64,000 bases of DNA from Symsagittifera roscoffensis (GCF_963678635.1 NC_087068.1:33987436-34051435); one strand, 5' to 3'; counted from the first letter of the stretch, positions 34,122 through 47,174 are shown. The notes: generated from the letters alone by a model not told the origin. Made by a program: numbers and translations.

Positions 34122-34194
34122 TGGAGATGCGGGGCATTGATCACCGTACCTCTCGCATGCTAAGCGAGCGCTCTACCATTTGAGCTACATCCCC
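34122..34194 (-). tRNA. tRNA-Ala(AGC), one T-stem mismatch
   Basis: Consensus except T stem CGGTG against CCCCG. Anticodon loop TTAGCAT. Confidence 0.6.
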
Positions 34195-34561
34195 ATGATT
34201 TATAACTGTCGAGGAAGCTTTTGTTTCAGTCGGCAAACAAGAGGTTATAAATTTTCTGGGAAGGTATTTGTTGTATAAGATTTCAATATTCAGTAGCTTT
34301 CTGAAGTAAGTTAATTAAAAATTCGATAACCTTAACTTTGGAGATGCGGGGTATTGCTCCCCGTATTTCTGGCTTGATAAGTGGGCTCTCTTCCATTTGA
34401 CCTACATCCCATGTTTATCAAATCTCGCGGAATTTTTTTTCGCTTAGTCAGCAACTATGAAGTTTTTCTTTTCGTTCGCAGAAACTCTACTTGTTAGGAA
34501 TTTCAATATGCAATAGATTATCTGGAGATAGTGATTACCATTTGATGAGTGACTCAATTTT

Positions 34562-34634
34562 TGGAGATGCGGGGCATTGCTCCCCGTACCTCTCGCATGC
34601 TAAGCGAGCGCTCTATCATTTGAGCTACATCCCC
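34562..34634 (-). tRNA. tRNA-Ala(AGC), D-loop variant
   Basis: All stems paired. The D loop is AAATGATA (second conserved G lost), and the T loop is AGCAATG. Confidence 0.6.
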
Positions 34635-35414
34635 ATGATTTATAACTGTCGAGGAAGCTTTTGTTTCAGTCGGCAAACAAGAGGTTATAAATTTTCTGGG
34701 AAGGTATTTCTTGTATAAGATTTCAATATTCAGTAGCTTTCTGAAGTAAGTTAATTAAAAATTCGATGACCTTAACTTTGGAGATGCGGGGTATTGCTCC
34801 CCGTACTTCTGGCTTGCTAAGTAGGCGCTCTACCATTTTAGCGACATCCCATGTTTATCAAATCTCGCGGAATTTTTTTTCGCTTAGTCAGCAATTATGA
34901 AATTTTTCTTTTCGTTCGCAGAAAATTGGGATTATCTGCAGATAGTGATTACCATTTGATTAGTGGCTCAAGTTTTGGAGCTGCCGGGCATCGATCCCCG
35001 TACCTCTCAAATACAAAGCGAGCACTCTACCATTTGAGCTACATCCCCATAGTTTAGAACTGTCGAGCAAGCTTTTGTTTCAGTCGCCAAACAAGAGGTT
35101 AAAATTTTTCTGGGAAGGTGTTTCTTGTATAAGATTTCATTATTCAGTAATTTCCTGAAGAAAATTAATTAAAAACTCGATGTCCTTAACTTTGGAGATG
35201 CGGGGTATTGCTACCCGTACTTCTGGCTTGATAAGTGGGCGCTCTGCCATTTGACCTACATCCCATGTTTATCAAATCTCGCGGAATTTTTTTCGCTTAG
35301 TCAGCAACTATGAAGTTTTTCTTTTCGTTCGCAGAAAATCTACTTGTTAGGAATTTCAATATGCAATAGATTATCTGCAGATAGTGATTACCATTTTGTG
35401 AGTGGCTCTAGTTT

Positions 35415-35487
35415 TGAAGATGCGGGGCTTCGATCCACGTACCTCTCGCATGCCAAGCGAGCGCTCTACCATTTGAGCTACAGCCCC
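35415..35487 (-). pseudogene. tRNA-Ala-like copy with GGC anticodon
   Basis: Anticodon stem perfect around TTGGCAT, giving GGC, an alanine anticodon not normally used in eukaryotic nuclear genomes. The acceptor (GGGGCTG against CATCTTC) and T stem (CGTGG) are damaged. Confidence 0.55.
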
Positions 35488-35842
35488 GTAGTTTAGAACT
35501 GTCGAGGAAGCTTTTATTTCAGTCGGCAATCGGTAAACAAGAGGTTATAAATTTTCTGGGAAGGTATTTCTTGTATAAGATTTCAATATTCAGTAGTTTT
35601 CTGAAGAAAATTAATTAAAAACTCGATGTCCTTAACTTTGGAGATGCGGGGTATTGCATAAGTGGGCGCTCTACCATTTGACCTTCATCCCATGGTTTTC
35701 AAATCTCGCGGAATTATTTTTCGCTTAGTCAGCAACTAAGAAGTTTTTCTTTTCGTTCGCAGAAATACTACTTGTTAGGAATTTCAATATGCAATAGATT
35801 ATCTGGAGATAGTGATTACCATTTGATGAGTGGCTCTAGCTT

Positions 35843-35924
35843 TGGAGATGCCGGGCATCGATCCCGGTACTTCTCGCATGCGAGAGCTAGTAAGCGAGAG
35901 CTCTACTATTTGAGCTACATCCCC
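35843..35924 (-). pseudogene. tRNA-Ala-like copy with 9-nt anticodon-loop insertion and compensated T stem
   Basis: Nine extra bases lie inside the anticodon loop (82 nt in total). The alignment puts them inside the anticodon triplet, not at 37/38, so this is not a normal tRNA intron. The T stem is CCGGG/CCCGG, fully paired but different from the consensus CGGGG/CCCCG. Confidence 0.6.
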
Positions 35925-36289
35925 ATAATTTAGAACTGTCGAGGAAGCTTTTGTTTCAGTCGGCAAACAAGAGGTTATAAATTTTCTGGGAAAGTATTTC
36001 TTGTATAAGATTTCAATATTCAGTAGTTCTCTGAAGAAAGTTAATTAAAAACTCGATGTCCTTAACTTTGGAGATGCGGGGTATTGCGCCCCGTACTTCT
36101 GACTTGATAAGTGGGCGCTCTACCATTTGACCTACATCCCATGTTTATCAAATCTCGCGGAATTTTTTTCGCTTAGTCAGCGACTATGAAGTTTTTTTTT
36201 CGTTCGCAGAAAATCTACTTGTTAGGAATTTCAATATGCAATAGATTATCTGGAGATAATGATTCCCATTTGATGAGTGACTCTAGATT

Positions 36290-36362
36290 TGGAGATGCGG
36301 GGCATTGATCCCCGTACCTCTCGCATGCTCAGCGAGCGCTCTACTATTTGAGCTACATCCCC
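36290..36362 (-). tRNA. tRNA-Ala(AGC), U33 lost
   Basis: Stems paired, but the loop reads TGAGCAT (G at 33), removing the universal U-turn base. The D loop also lost a guanine. Probably dead. Confidence 0.4.
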
Positions 36363-37340
36363 ATAATTTATAACTGTCGAGGAAGCTTTTGTTTCAGTCG
36401 GCAAACAAGAGGTTAAAATTTTTCTTGGAAGGTATTTCTTGTATAAAACTTCAATATTCAGTAGTTTTCTGAAGAAAGTTAATTAATTGCTCGATGAACT
36501 TAACTTCGGAGATGCGGGGTATTGCTCCCCGTACTTCTGGCTTGCTAAGTAAGCGCTCTACCATTTGACCTACATCCCATGTTTATCAAATCTCGCGGAA
36601 TTTTTTTTCGCTTAGTCAGCAATTATGAAGTTTTTCTTTTCGTTCGCAGAAAATTGGGATTATCTGCAGATAGTGATAACCATTTGATGAGTGGCTCTAG
36701 TTTTGGAGATGCCGGGCGTCGATCCCCGTACCTCTCGAATACATAGCGAGCAGTCTACCATTTGACCTACATCCCATGTTTATCAAATCTCGCGGAATTT
36801 TTTTTCGCTTAGTCAGCAATTATGAAGTTTTTCTTTTCGTTCGCAGAAACTTTGGATTATCTGCAGATAGTGATTACCATTTGATGAGTGGCTCTAGTTT
36901 TGGAGATGCCGGGCATCGATCCCCGTACCTCTCGAATACATAGCGAGCACTCTACCATTTGAGCTACATCCCCATGGTTTAGAACTGTCGAGGAAGCTCT
37001 TGTTTCAGTCGCCAAACAAGAGGTTAAAAAATTTCTGGGAAGGTGTTTCTTGTATAAGATTTCAATATTCAGTAGTTTTCTGAAGAAAATTAATTAAAAA
37101 CTCGATGTCCTTAACTTTGGAGATGCGGGGTATTGCTACCCCTACTTCTGGCTTGATAAGTGGGCGCTCTACCATTTGACCTACATCCCATGTTTAGCAA
37201 ATCTCGCGGAATTTTTTTTCGCTTAGTCAGCAACTATGAAGTTTTTCTTTTCGTTCGCAGAAAATCTACTCGTTAGGAATTTCAATATGCAAAAGATTAT
37301 CTGGAGATAGTGTTTACCAGTTAATGAGTGACTCTAGATT

Positions 37341-37413
37341 TGGAGATGCGGGGCATTAATCACCGTACCTCTCGCTAGCTAAGCGAGCGCTCTATCATTT
37401 GAGCTACATCCCC
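37341..37413 (-). tRNA. tRNA-Ala(AGC)-like, weakened
   Basis: Anticodon stem intact around TTAGCTA. One T-stem mismatch (CGGTG against CCCCG), T loop ATTAATG, D loop AAATGATA. Confidence 0.45.
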
Positions 37414-39968
37414 ATGATTTATAACTGTCGAGGAAGTTTTTGTTTCAGTCGCCAAACAAGAGGTTAAAATTTTTCTTGGAAGGTATTTTTTGTATAAGAC
37501 CTCAATACTCAGTAGTTTTCTGAAGAAAATTAAATAAGTGCTCGATGTCCTTAACTTCGGAGATGCGGGGTGTTGCTCACCGTACTTCTGGCTTGCTAAG
37601 AAGGCGCTCTACCATTTGACCTACATTCCATGTGTATCAAATCTCTCGGAATTTTTTTCGCTTAGTCAGCAACTATGAAATTTTTTTTTCGTTCGCAGAA
37701 AATCTACTTGTTAGGAATTTCAATATGCAATAGATTATCTGCAGATAGTGATTACCATTTGGTGAGTGGCTCTAGTTTTGCAGATGCGGGGCATCGATCC
37801 CCGTACCTCTCGCATGCAAAGCTAGCGCTCTACCATTTGAGCTACGTCCCCATAGTTTAGAACTGTCGAGGAAGCTTTTATTTCAGTCGGCAAACAAGAG
37901 GTTATAAATTTTCTGGGAAGGTATTTCTTGTATAAGACTTCAATATTCAGTAGTTTTCTGAAGAAAATTAATTAAAAACTCGATGTCCTTAACTTTGGAG
38001 ATTCGGGGTATTGCTCCCCGTAATTCTGGCTTGATAAGTGGGCGCTCTACCATTTGACCTACATCCCATGGTTTTCAAATCTCGCAGAATTTTTTTTCGC
38101 TTAGTCAGCAACTATGAAGTTTTTTTTTCGTTCGCAGAAAATCTACTTGTTAGGAATTTCAACATGCAATAGATTATCTGCAGATAGTGATTACCATTTG
38201 ATGAGTGGCTCTAGTTTTGGAGATGCGGGGCATCGATCCCCGTACCTCTCGCATGCAAAGCAAGAGCTCTACTATTTGAGCTACATCGCCATAATTTAGA
38301 ACTGTCGAGGAAGCTTTTGTTTCAGTCGGCAAACAAGAGGTTATAAATTTTCTGGGAAGGTATTTCTTGTATAAGATTTCAATATTCAGTAGTTTTCTGA
38401 AGAAAATTAATTAAAAACTCGATGTGCTTAACTTTGGAGATGCGGGTTATTGCTCCCCGTACTTCTAGCTTGATAAGTGGGCGCTCTACCATTTGACCTA
38501 CATCCCATGATTTTCAAATCTCGCGGAATTTTTTTTCGCTTAGTCAGCAACTATGAAGTTTTTTTCGTTCGCAGAAAATCTACTTGTTAGGAATTTCAAT
38601 ATGCCATAGATTATCTGCAGATAGTGATTACCATTTGATGACTGGCTCTAGTTTTGGAGATGCGATCCCCGTACCTCTCGCATGCAAAGCGAGCGCTCTA
38701 CCATTTGAGCTACATCCCCATAGTTTAGAACTGTCGAGGAAGCTTTTATTTCAGTCGGCAAACAAGAGGTTATAAATTTTCTGGGAAGGTATTTCTTGTA
38801 TAAGATTTCAATATTCAGTAGTTTTCTGAAGAAAATTTATTAAAAACTTGATGTCCTTAACTCTGGAGATGCGGGGTATTGCTCCCCGTACTTCTGGCTT
38901 GATAAGTGGGCGCTCTACCATTTGAACTACATCCCAAGTTTTTCAAATCTCGCGGAATTTTTTTTCGCTTAGTCAGCAACTATGAAGTTTTTCATTTCGT
39001 TCGCAGAAAATCTACTTAATAGGAATTTCAATATGCAATACATTATCTGGAGATAGTGATTACCATTTGATGAGTGACTCTAGATTTGGAGACGGGGGGC
39101 CTTGATCCCCGTACCCCTCGCATGCTAAGCGAGCGCTCTACCATTTGAGCTACATCCCCATGATTGATAACTGTCGAGGAAGCTTTTGTTTCAGTCGGCA
39201 AACAAGAGGTTAAAATTTTTCATGGAAGGTATTTCTTGTATAAGACTTCAATATTCAGTAGTTTTCTGAAAAAGGTTAATTAATTGCTCGATGTCCTTAA
39301 TTTCGGAGATATGGGGTATTGCTCCCCGTACTTCTGGCTTGATAAGTGGGCGCTCTTCCATTTGACCTACATCCCATTTTTATCAAATCTCGCGGAATTT
39401 TTTTTCGCTTAGTCAGCAACTATGAAGTGTTCTTTTCGTTCGCAGAAAATCTACTTGTTAGGAATTTCAATATGCAATAGATTATCTGGAGATAGAGATT
39501 ACCATTTGATGAGTGACTCAAGTTTTGGAGATGCGGGGCATTGATACCCGTACCTCTAGAATGCTAAGCGAGCTCTCTACCATTTGAGCTACATCCCAAT
39601 GATTTATAACTGTCGAGGAAGCTTTTGTTTCAGTCGGCAAACAAGAGGCTACAATTTTTCTTGAAAGGTATTTCTTGTATAAGACTTCAATATTCAGTAG
39701 TTTTCTGGAGAAAGTTAATTAATTGTTCGATGTCTTTAACTTCGGAGATGCGGGGTATTGCTCCCCCGTACTTCTGGCTTGCTAAGTAGGCGCTCTACCA
39801 TTTGACATACATCCCTTGTTTATCAAATCTCGCGGAATTTTTTTTCGCTTAGTCAGCAACTATGAAGTTTTTCTTTTCGTTCGCAGAAAATCTTCTTGTT
39901 AGGAATTTCAATATGCAAAATAGATTATCTGGAGATAGTGATTACCATTTGATGAGTGACTCAAGTTT

Positions 39969-40041
39969 TGGAGATGCGGGGCATTGATCCCCGTACCTCT
40001 CGCATGCTAAGCGAGCGCTCTACCATTTGAGCTACATCCTC
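39969..40041 (-). tRNA. tRNA-Ala(AGC), one acceptor mismatch
   Basis: Acceptor GAGGATG (A2:C71). All other stems are consensus, with T loop ATCAATG. Confidence 0.6.
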
Positions 40042-40836
40042 ATGATTTATAACTGTCGAGGAAGCTTTTGTTTCAGTCGGCAAACAAGAGGTTATAAACT
40101 TTCTGGGAAGGTATTTCTTGTATAAGATTTCAATATTCAGTAGTTTTCTGAAGAAAGTTAATTAAAAACTCGATGACCTTAACTTTGGAGATGCGGGGTA
40201 TTGTTCCACGTACTTCTGGCTTGATAAGTGGGCGCTCTTCCATTTGACCTACATCCCAATTTTATCAAATCTCGCGGAATTTTTTTTCGCTTAGTCAGCA
40301 ACTATGAAGTTTTTCTTTTCGTTCGCAGAAAATCTATCAATATGCAATAGATTATCTGGAGATAGAGATTACCATTTTATGAGTGACTCAAGTTTTGGAG
40401 ATGCGGGGCATTGATCCCCGTACCTCTCGCATGCTAAGCGAGCGCTCTACCATTTGAGCTACATGTCAATGATTTATAACTGTCGAGGAAGCTTTTGTTT
40501 CAGTCGGCAAACAAGAGGCTAAAATTTTTCTTGAAAGGTATTTCTTGTATAAGACTTCAATATTCAGTAGTTTTCTGAAGTAAATTAATTAATTGTTCGA
40601 TGTCTTTAACTTCGGAGATGCGGGGTATTGCTCCCCCGTACTTCTGGCTTGCTAAGTAGGCGCTCTACCATTTGACCTACATCCCATGTTTATCAAATCT
40701 CGCGGAATTTTTTTCCGCTTAGCCAGCAACTATGAACTTTTTCTTTTCGTTCGCAGAAAATTTACTTCTTAGGAATTTCAAAATGCAATAGATTATCTGG
40801 AGATAGTGATTAAAATTTGATGAGTCACTCTAATTT

Positions 40837-40909
40837 TGGAGATGCGGTGCATCGATCCCCGTACCTCTCGCATGCAAAGCGAGCGCTCTACCATTTGAGC
40901 TACATCCCC
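40837..40909 (-). tRNA. tRNA-Ala(UGC), one T-stem mismatch
   Basis: The 3' strand of the T stem is CACCG against CGGGG. It is the single-change intermediate to the compensated CGGTG/CACCG stem found at 45307. Other stems perfect. Confidence 0.65.
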
Positions 40910-41276
40910 ATAATTTACAACTGTCGAGGAAGCTTTTGTTTCAGTCGGCAAACAAGAGGTTATAATCTTTCTGGGAAGGTATTTCTTGTATAAGATTTCA
41001 ATATTCAGTAGTTTTCTGAAGAGAATTAATTAAAAACTCGATGTCCTTAACTTTGGAGATGCGTGGTATTGCTCCCCGTTTTTCTGGCTTGATAAGTGGG
41101 CGCTCTTCCATTTGACCTACATCCCATGTTTATCAAATCTCGCGGAATTTTTTTTCGCTTAGTCAGCAACTATGTAGTTTTTCTTTTCGTTCGCAGAAAA
41201 TCTACTTGTTAGGAATTTCAATATGCAATAGATTATCTGGAGATAGTGATTACCATTTGATGAGTGACTCAAGTTT

Positions 41277-41349
41277 TGGAGATGCGGGGTATTTTTTCCC
41301 CGAACCTCTCGCATGCTAAGCGAGCGCTCTACCTTTTGAGCTACATCCC
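41277..41349 (-). tRNA. tRNA-Ala(AGC)-like with U-rich... A-rich T loop
   Basis: Stems paired and anticodon loop TTAGCAT, but the T loop is AAAAATA, so U55, C56 and the B-box core are gone. Variable loop AGGTT. Unlikely to be transcribed from its own B box. Confidence 0.45.
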
Positions 41350-41718
41350 CATGATTCATAACGGTCGAGTAAGCTTTTGTTTCAGTCGGCAAACAAGAGG
41401 TTAAAATTTTTCTTGGAAGGTATTTCTTGTATAAGACTTCAATACTCAGTAGTTTTCTGAAGATATTTAGTTAATTGCTCGATGTCCTTATTTTTGGAGA
41501 TGCGGGGTTTTGCTCCCCCGTACTTCTGGCTTGCTAAGTAGGCGCTCTACCATTTGACCTACATCCCATGTTTATCAAATCTCGCGGAATTTTTTTTCGC
41601 TTAGCCAGCAACTATGAACTTTTTCTTTTCGTTCGCAGAAAATTTACTTCTTAGGAATTTCAAAATGCAATAGATTATCTGGAGATAGTGATTACCATTT
41701 GATGAGTGACTCAAGTTT

Positions 41719-41791
41719 TGGAGATGCGGGGTATTTTTTCCCCGAACCTCTCGCATGCTAAGCGAGCGCTCTACCTTTTGAGCTACATCCC
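41719..41791 (-). tRNA. tRNA-Ala(AGC)-like, duplicate of the previous copy
   Basis: Identical in the tRNA region to 41277-41349, including the AAAAATA T loop, so the lesion predates a local 440-bp duplication. Confidence 0.45.
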
Positions 41792-44700
41792 CATGATTCA
41801 TAACGGTCGAGAAAGCTTTTGTTTCAGTCGGCAAACAAGAGGTTAAAATTTTTCTTGGAAAGTATTTCTTGTATAAGACTTCAATATTCAGTAGTTTTCT
41901 GAAGAAATTTAATTAATTTCTCGATGTCCTTAACTTTGGAGATGCGGGGTTTTGCTCCTCGTACTTCTGGCTTGCTAAGTGGGCGCTCTTCCATTTGACC
42001 TACATCCCATGTTTATCAAATCTCGCGGAATTTTTTTTTCGCTTAGTCAGCAACTATGAAGTTTTTCTTTTCGTTCGCAGAAAATCTACTTATTAGGAAT
42101 TTCAATATGCATTAGATTATCTGGAGATAGTGATTACCATTTAATGAGTGACTCAAGTTTTGGAGATGCGGTGCATTGATCCCCGAACGTCTCGCATGCT
42201 ACGCGAGCGCTCTACCATTTGAGCTACATCCCCATGATTTATAACTGTCGAGGAAGCTTTTGTTTCAGTCGGCAAACAAGAGGTTAAAATTTTTCTTGTA
42301 AAGTATTTCTTGTATAAGACTTCAATATTCAGTAGTTTTCTGAAGAAATTTAATTAATTTCTCGATGTGCTTATTTTTGGAGATGCGGGATTTTGCTCCC
42401 CGTACTTCTGGCTTGATAAGTGGGCGCTTTACCATTTGACCTACATCCCATATTTATCAAATGTCGCGGAATTTTTTTTCGCTTAGTCAGCAACTATGAA
42501 GTTTTTCTTTTCGTTCGCAGAAAATCTACTTATTAGGAATTTCAAAATGCAATAGATTATGTGGAGATAGTGATTACCATTTGATGAGTGGCTCTAAATT
42601 TGAAGATGCGGGGCATTGATCCCCGTACCTCTCGCATGCTAAGCGAGCGCACTAACATTTGAGCTACAAATCTCGCGGAATTTTTTAAATGAAATCTCGC
42701 CGAATTTGATAAGAATCTCGCGGAATTTTTTTTCGCAAAGTCAGCAACTATGAAGTTTTTCTTTTCGTTCGCAGAAAATCTATTTGTTAGGAATTTCAAT
42801 ATGCAATAGATTATCTGGAGATCGTGATTACCATTCGATGAGTGGCTCTAGTTTTGGAGATGCGGGTCATCGACCCCCGTACCTCTCGCATGCAAAGCCA
42901 GCGCTCTACCATTTGAGCTACATCCCCATAATTTTAAACTGTCGAGGAAGCTTTTGTTTCAGTCGGCAAACAAGAGATTATAAATTTTCTGGGAAGGTAT
43001 TTCTTGTATAAGATTTCAATATTCAGTAGTTTTCTGAAGAAAGTTATTTAAAAACTCGATGTCCTTAACTTTGGAGATGCGGGGTATTGCTCCCCGTACT
43101 TCTGGATTGATAAGTGGGCGCTCTACCATTGGACCTACATCCCATGTTTATCAAATCTCGCGGATTTGTTTTTCGCTCAGTCAGCAACTATGAAGTTTTT
43201 TTCGTTCACAGAAAATCTACTTGATAGGAATTTCAATATGCAATAGATTATCTGGAGATAGTGATTACCTTTTTGATGAGTGGCTCTAGTTTTGAAGATC
43301 CGGGGCATCGCTCCCCGTACCACTCGCATGCATAGCAAGCGCTCTACCATTTGAGCTACATCCCCACAGTTTAGAACCGTCGAGGAAGCTTTTGTTTCAG
43401 TCGGCAAACAAGAGGTTATGAATTTTCTGGGAAGGTATTTCTTGTATGGGATTTCAATATTCAGTAGTTTTCTGAAGAAAGTTAATAAAATACTCGATGT
43501 GCTTAACTTTGGAGATGCGGGGTAGTGCTCCCGTATTTCTGGCTGGATAAGTGGGCGCTTTACCATTTGACCTACATCCCATATTTATCAAATGTCGCGG
43601 AATTTTTTTTCGCTTAGTCAGCAACTATGAAGTTTTTCTTTTCGTTCGCAGAAAATCTACTTATTAGGAATTTCAAAATGCAATAGATTATGTGGAGATA
43701 GTGATTACCATTTGATGAGTGGCTCTAGTTTTGAAGATCCGGGGCATCGCTCCCCGTACCTCTCGCATGCATAGCAAGCGCTCTACCATTTGAGCTACAT
43801 CCCCACAGTTTAGAACCGTCGAGGAAGCTTTTGTTTCAGTCGGCAAACAAGAGGTTATGAATTTTCTGGGAAGGTATTTCTTGTATGGGATTTCAATATT
43901 CAGTAGTTTTCTGAAGAAAGTTAATAAAATACTCGATGTGCTTAACTTTGGAGAAGCTGGGTAGTGCTCCCGTATTTCTGGCTGGATAAGTGGGCGCTTT
44001 ACCATTTGACCTACATCCCATATTTATCAAATGTCGCGGAATTTTTTTTCGCTTAGTCAGCAACTATGAAGTTTTTCTTTTCGTTCGCAGAAAATCTACT
44101 TATTAGGAATTTCAAAATGCAATAGATTATGTGGAGATAGTGATTACCATTTGATGAGTGGCTCTAAATTTGAAGATGCGGGGCATTGATCCCCGTACCT
44201 CTCGCATGCTAAGCGAGCGCACTAACATTTGAGATACAAATCTCGCGGAATTTTTTTAATCAAATCTCGCCGAATTTGATAAGAATCTCGCGGAATTTTT
44301 TTTCGCAAAGTCAGCAACTATGAAGTTTTTCTTTTTTTTTCGCAGAAAATCTATTTGTTAGGAATTTCAATATGCAATAGATTATCTGGAGATCGTGATT
44401 ACCATTTGATGAGTGGCTCAAGTGTTGGAGCTGCGAGGAATTGATCCCCGTGCCTCTAGCATGCTAAGCGAGCTCTCTACCATTTGAGCTACATCCCAAT
44501 GATTTAAAACTGTCGAAGAATCTTTTGTTTCAGTCGGCGAACAGGAGGCGAAATTTTTTTGGAAGGTGTTTCTTGTATAAGACTTCAATATTCAGTAGTT
44601 TTCTGAAGAAAGTTAATTAATTGCTCGATGTCCTTAACTTCGGAGATGCGGGGTATTGCTCCCCGTACTTCTGGCTTGCTAAGTAGGCGCTCTACCATTC

Positions 44701-45306
44701 TACCTTCATCCCATGTTTATCAAATCTCTCGGAATTTTTTTTTCGCTTAGTCAGCAACTCTGCAGTTTTTCTTTTCGTTCGCAGAAAATCTACTTGTTAA
44801 GAAATTCAATATGCAAAAGATTATATGGAGATAGTGATTACCATTTGCTGAGTGGCTCTAAATTTGGAGATGCGGGGCATTGATCACCGTAACTCTCGCA
44901 TGCTAAGCGAGCGCTCTAATATTTGAGCTACATCCCCAATGTTTACAACTGTCGAGGAAGCCTTTGTTTCAGTCGGCAAACAAGAGGTTATAAATTTTCT
45001 GGTAAGGTATTTCTTGTTTAAGACTTCAAAATTCACTAGTTTTCTGAAGAAAATTAATTAATTGCTCGATGTCCTTAACTTCGGAGATGCGGGGAATTGC
45101 TCCCCGTACTTCTGGCTTGCTAAGTAGGCGCTCTACCATTTGACCTACATGCCATGTTTATCAAATCTCGCGGATTTTTTTTTTTTGCTTAGTCAGCAAC
45201 TACGAAGTTTTTCTTTTCGTTCGCAGAAATTCTACTTGTTAGAAATTTCAATATGCAATAGATTATCTAGAGATAGTGATTACCTTTTGATGAGTGGCTC
45301 TTGTTT

Positions 45307-45379
45307 TGTAGATGCGGTGCATCGATCACCGTACCTCTCGCATGCAAAGCGACCGCTCTACAATTTGAGCTACATCCCC
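45307..45379 (-). tRNA. tRNA-Ala(UGC)-like with compensated T stem
   Basis: T stem CGGTG/CACCG, a paired double change from CGGGG/CCCCG. The anticodon loop is consensus TTTGCAT. The acceptor has a G2:A71 mismatch, the outer anticodon pair is G27:G43 and the D loop lost a conserved G. Sister copies at 45748-45820 and 46189-46261 carry the same set. Confidence 0.5.
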
Positions 45380-47101
45380 ATAGTTTAGAACTGTCGAGGA
45401 AGCTTTTGTTTCAGTCGGGAAACAGGACGTTATAAATTTTCTGGGAAGGTATTTCTTTTACAAGATTTCAATTTTCAGTAGTTTTCTGGAGAAAGTTAAT
45501 TAAATACTCGATGTCCTTAACTTTGGAGATGCGGGGTATTGCTCCCCGTATTTCTGGCTTTATAAGTGGGCGCTCTACCATTTGACCTTCATCCCCATTA
45601 CAATCAAATCTCGCGGAAGTTTTTTTCGCTTAGTCAGCAACTATGAAGTTTTTCTTTTCGTTCGCAGAAATTCTACTTGTTAGAAACTTCAATATGCAAT
45701 ACATTATCGAGAGATAGTGATTACCTTTTGATCAGTGGCTCTTGTTTTGTAGATGCGGTGCATCGATCACCGTACCTCTCGCATGCAAAGCGACCGCTCT
45801 ACAATTTGAGCTACATCCCCATAGTTTAGAACTGTCGAGGAAGCTTTTGTTTCAGTCGGGAAACAGGATGTTATAAATTTTCTGGGAAGGTATTTCTTTT
45901 ACAAGATTTCAATTTTCAGTAGTTTTCTGGAGAAAGTTAATTAATTGCTCGATGTCCCTAACTTCGGAGATGCCGGGTATTACTCCCCGTACTTCTGACT
46001 TGCTAAGTAGGCGCTCTACCATTTGACCTTCATCCCCATTACAATCAAATCTCGCGGAAGTTTTTTTCGCTTAGTCAGCAACTATGAAGTTTTTCTTTTC
46101 GTTCGCAGAAATTCTACTTGTTAGAAACTTCAATATGCAATACATTATCGAGAGATAGTGATTACCTTTTGATGAGTGGCTCCTGTTTTGTAGATGCGGT
46201 GCATCGATCACCGTACCTCTCGCATGCAAAGCGACCGCTCTACAATTTGAGCTACATCCCCATAGTTTAGAACTGTCGAGGAAGCTTTTGTTTCAGTCGC
46301 GAAACAAGAGGTTATAAATTTTCTTGGAAGGTATTTCTTGTATAAGACTTCAATTTTCAGTATTTTTCCGAAGAAAGTTAATTAATTGCTCGATGTCCTT
46401 AACTTCGGAGATGCCGGGTATTACTCCCCGTACTTCTGACTTGCTAAGTAGGCGCTCTACCATTTGACCTTCATCCCATGTTTATCAAATCTCGCGAAAT
46501 TTTTTTTCGCTTAGTCAGCAACTATGAAGTTTTTCTTTTCATTCGCAGAAAATCTACTTGTTAGGAATTTCAATATGCAATATATTATCTTGAGATAGTG
46601 AATAGCATTTGATGAGTGGCTCTATTTTTGGAGAAGCGGGGCATCTATCCCCGTACCTTTCGCATGCAACGCCAGCGCTCTACCATTTGAGCTACATTCC
46701 CATAGTTGTGAACTGTCGAGGAAGCTTTTGTTTCAGTCGGCAAACAAGAGGTTATAAAATTTCTGGGAAGGTATTTCTTGTACAAGATTTCAAAATTCAG
46801 TAGTTTTCTGGAGAAAATTAATTGAGACCCTGTGTAATTGTTATTCGCTTTTTGAAGTAAAAACAGTTGCACATTGAAACTTCATTCGGAAAGCAGACCT
46901 TTCGAGAAAAAACCTCATGGTTACCGATTGATCTCAAGACCTACGCCCTGCATCTCCATAACCTGAGACCTTACGTAATCGTTATTCGCTTTCTGCAGAA
47001 AAACTATTGCATACTGAAACTTCTTTCCAGAAGCAGACTTTCTGCGAAAAAACTCATAGTTGCCGACTGAGCAAGAGAATTACGCGATTGTTCTTAACAA
47101 C

Positions 47102-47174
47102 GTGGATGTACGTCAAATGGTAGAGCGCTCGCTTCGCATGCGAGAGGTACGGAGATCAATTCCCCGCATCTCCA
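47102..47174 (+). pseudogene. tRNA-Ala(CGC)-like
   Basis: Anticodon stem perfect around TTCGCAT, so the anticodon is CGC. Acceptor GTGGATG (T2:C71), D stem CGTC with GC swapped to CG, and T stem CGGAG with one mismatch. Defects are shared with the copy at 55734. Confidence 0.55.

Larger units (their letters stand above)
23904..46820 (-). repeat. tRNA-Ala dimer satellite, minus block 2
   Basis: About 52 A-type copies at ~440-bp spacing, alternating with B-type copies. Besides those listed separately, A-type starts are 24040, 24488, 25340, 26217, 26657, 27974, 28854, 30169, 30606, 31046, 31924, 32363, 32802, 33681, 34976, 36704, 36901, 37779, 38218, 38655 (8-nt T-arm deletion), 39087, 39526, 40396, 42161, 42601, 42855, 43293, 43732, 44171, 44426, 44865 and 46629. 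Most of these carry two or more stem defects and are pseudogenes. Spacing shortens where units recombined (36704/36901, 42601/42855, 44171/44426). No protein gene is seen; frames of 60-130 codons on either strand are tRNA shadows. Confidence 0.92.

Noticed and set aside
35843-35924. tRNA intron
   Set aside because: The extra nine bases align inside the anticodon triplet rather than after position 37, and no other copy has an intron.
43177-43566. 129-codon minus-strand frame, longest in the array
   Set aside because: It runs through two tRNA-like copies and spacer. The same peptide recurs (43688-44005) only because the DNA repeat recurs, and there is no codon-like substitution pattern.
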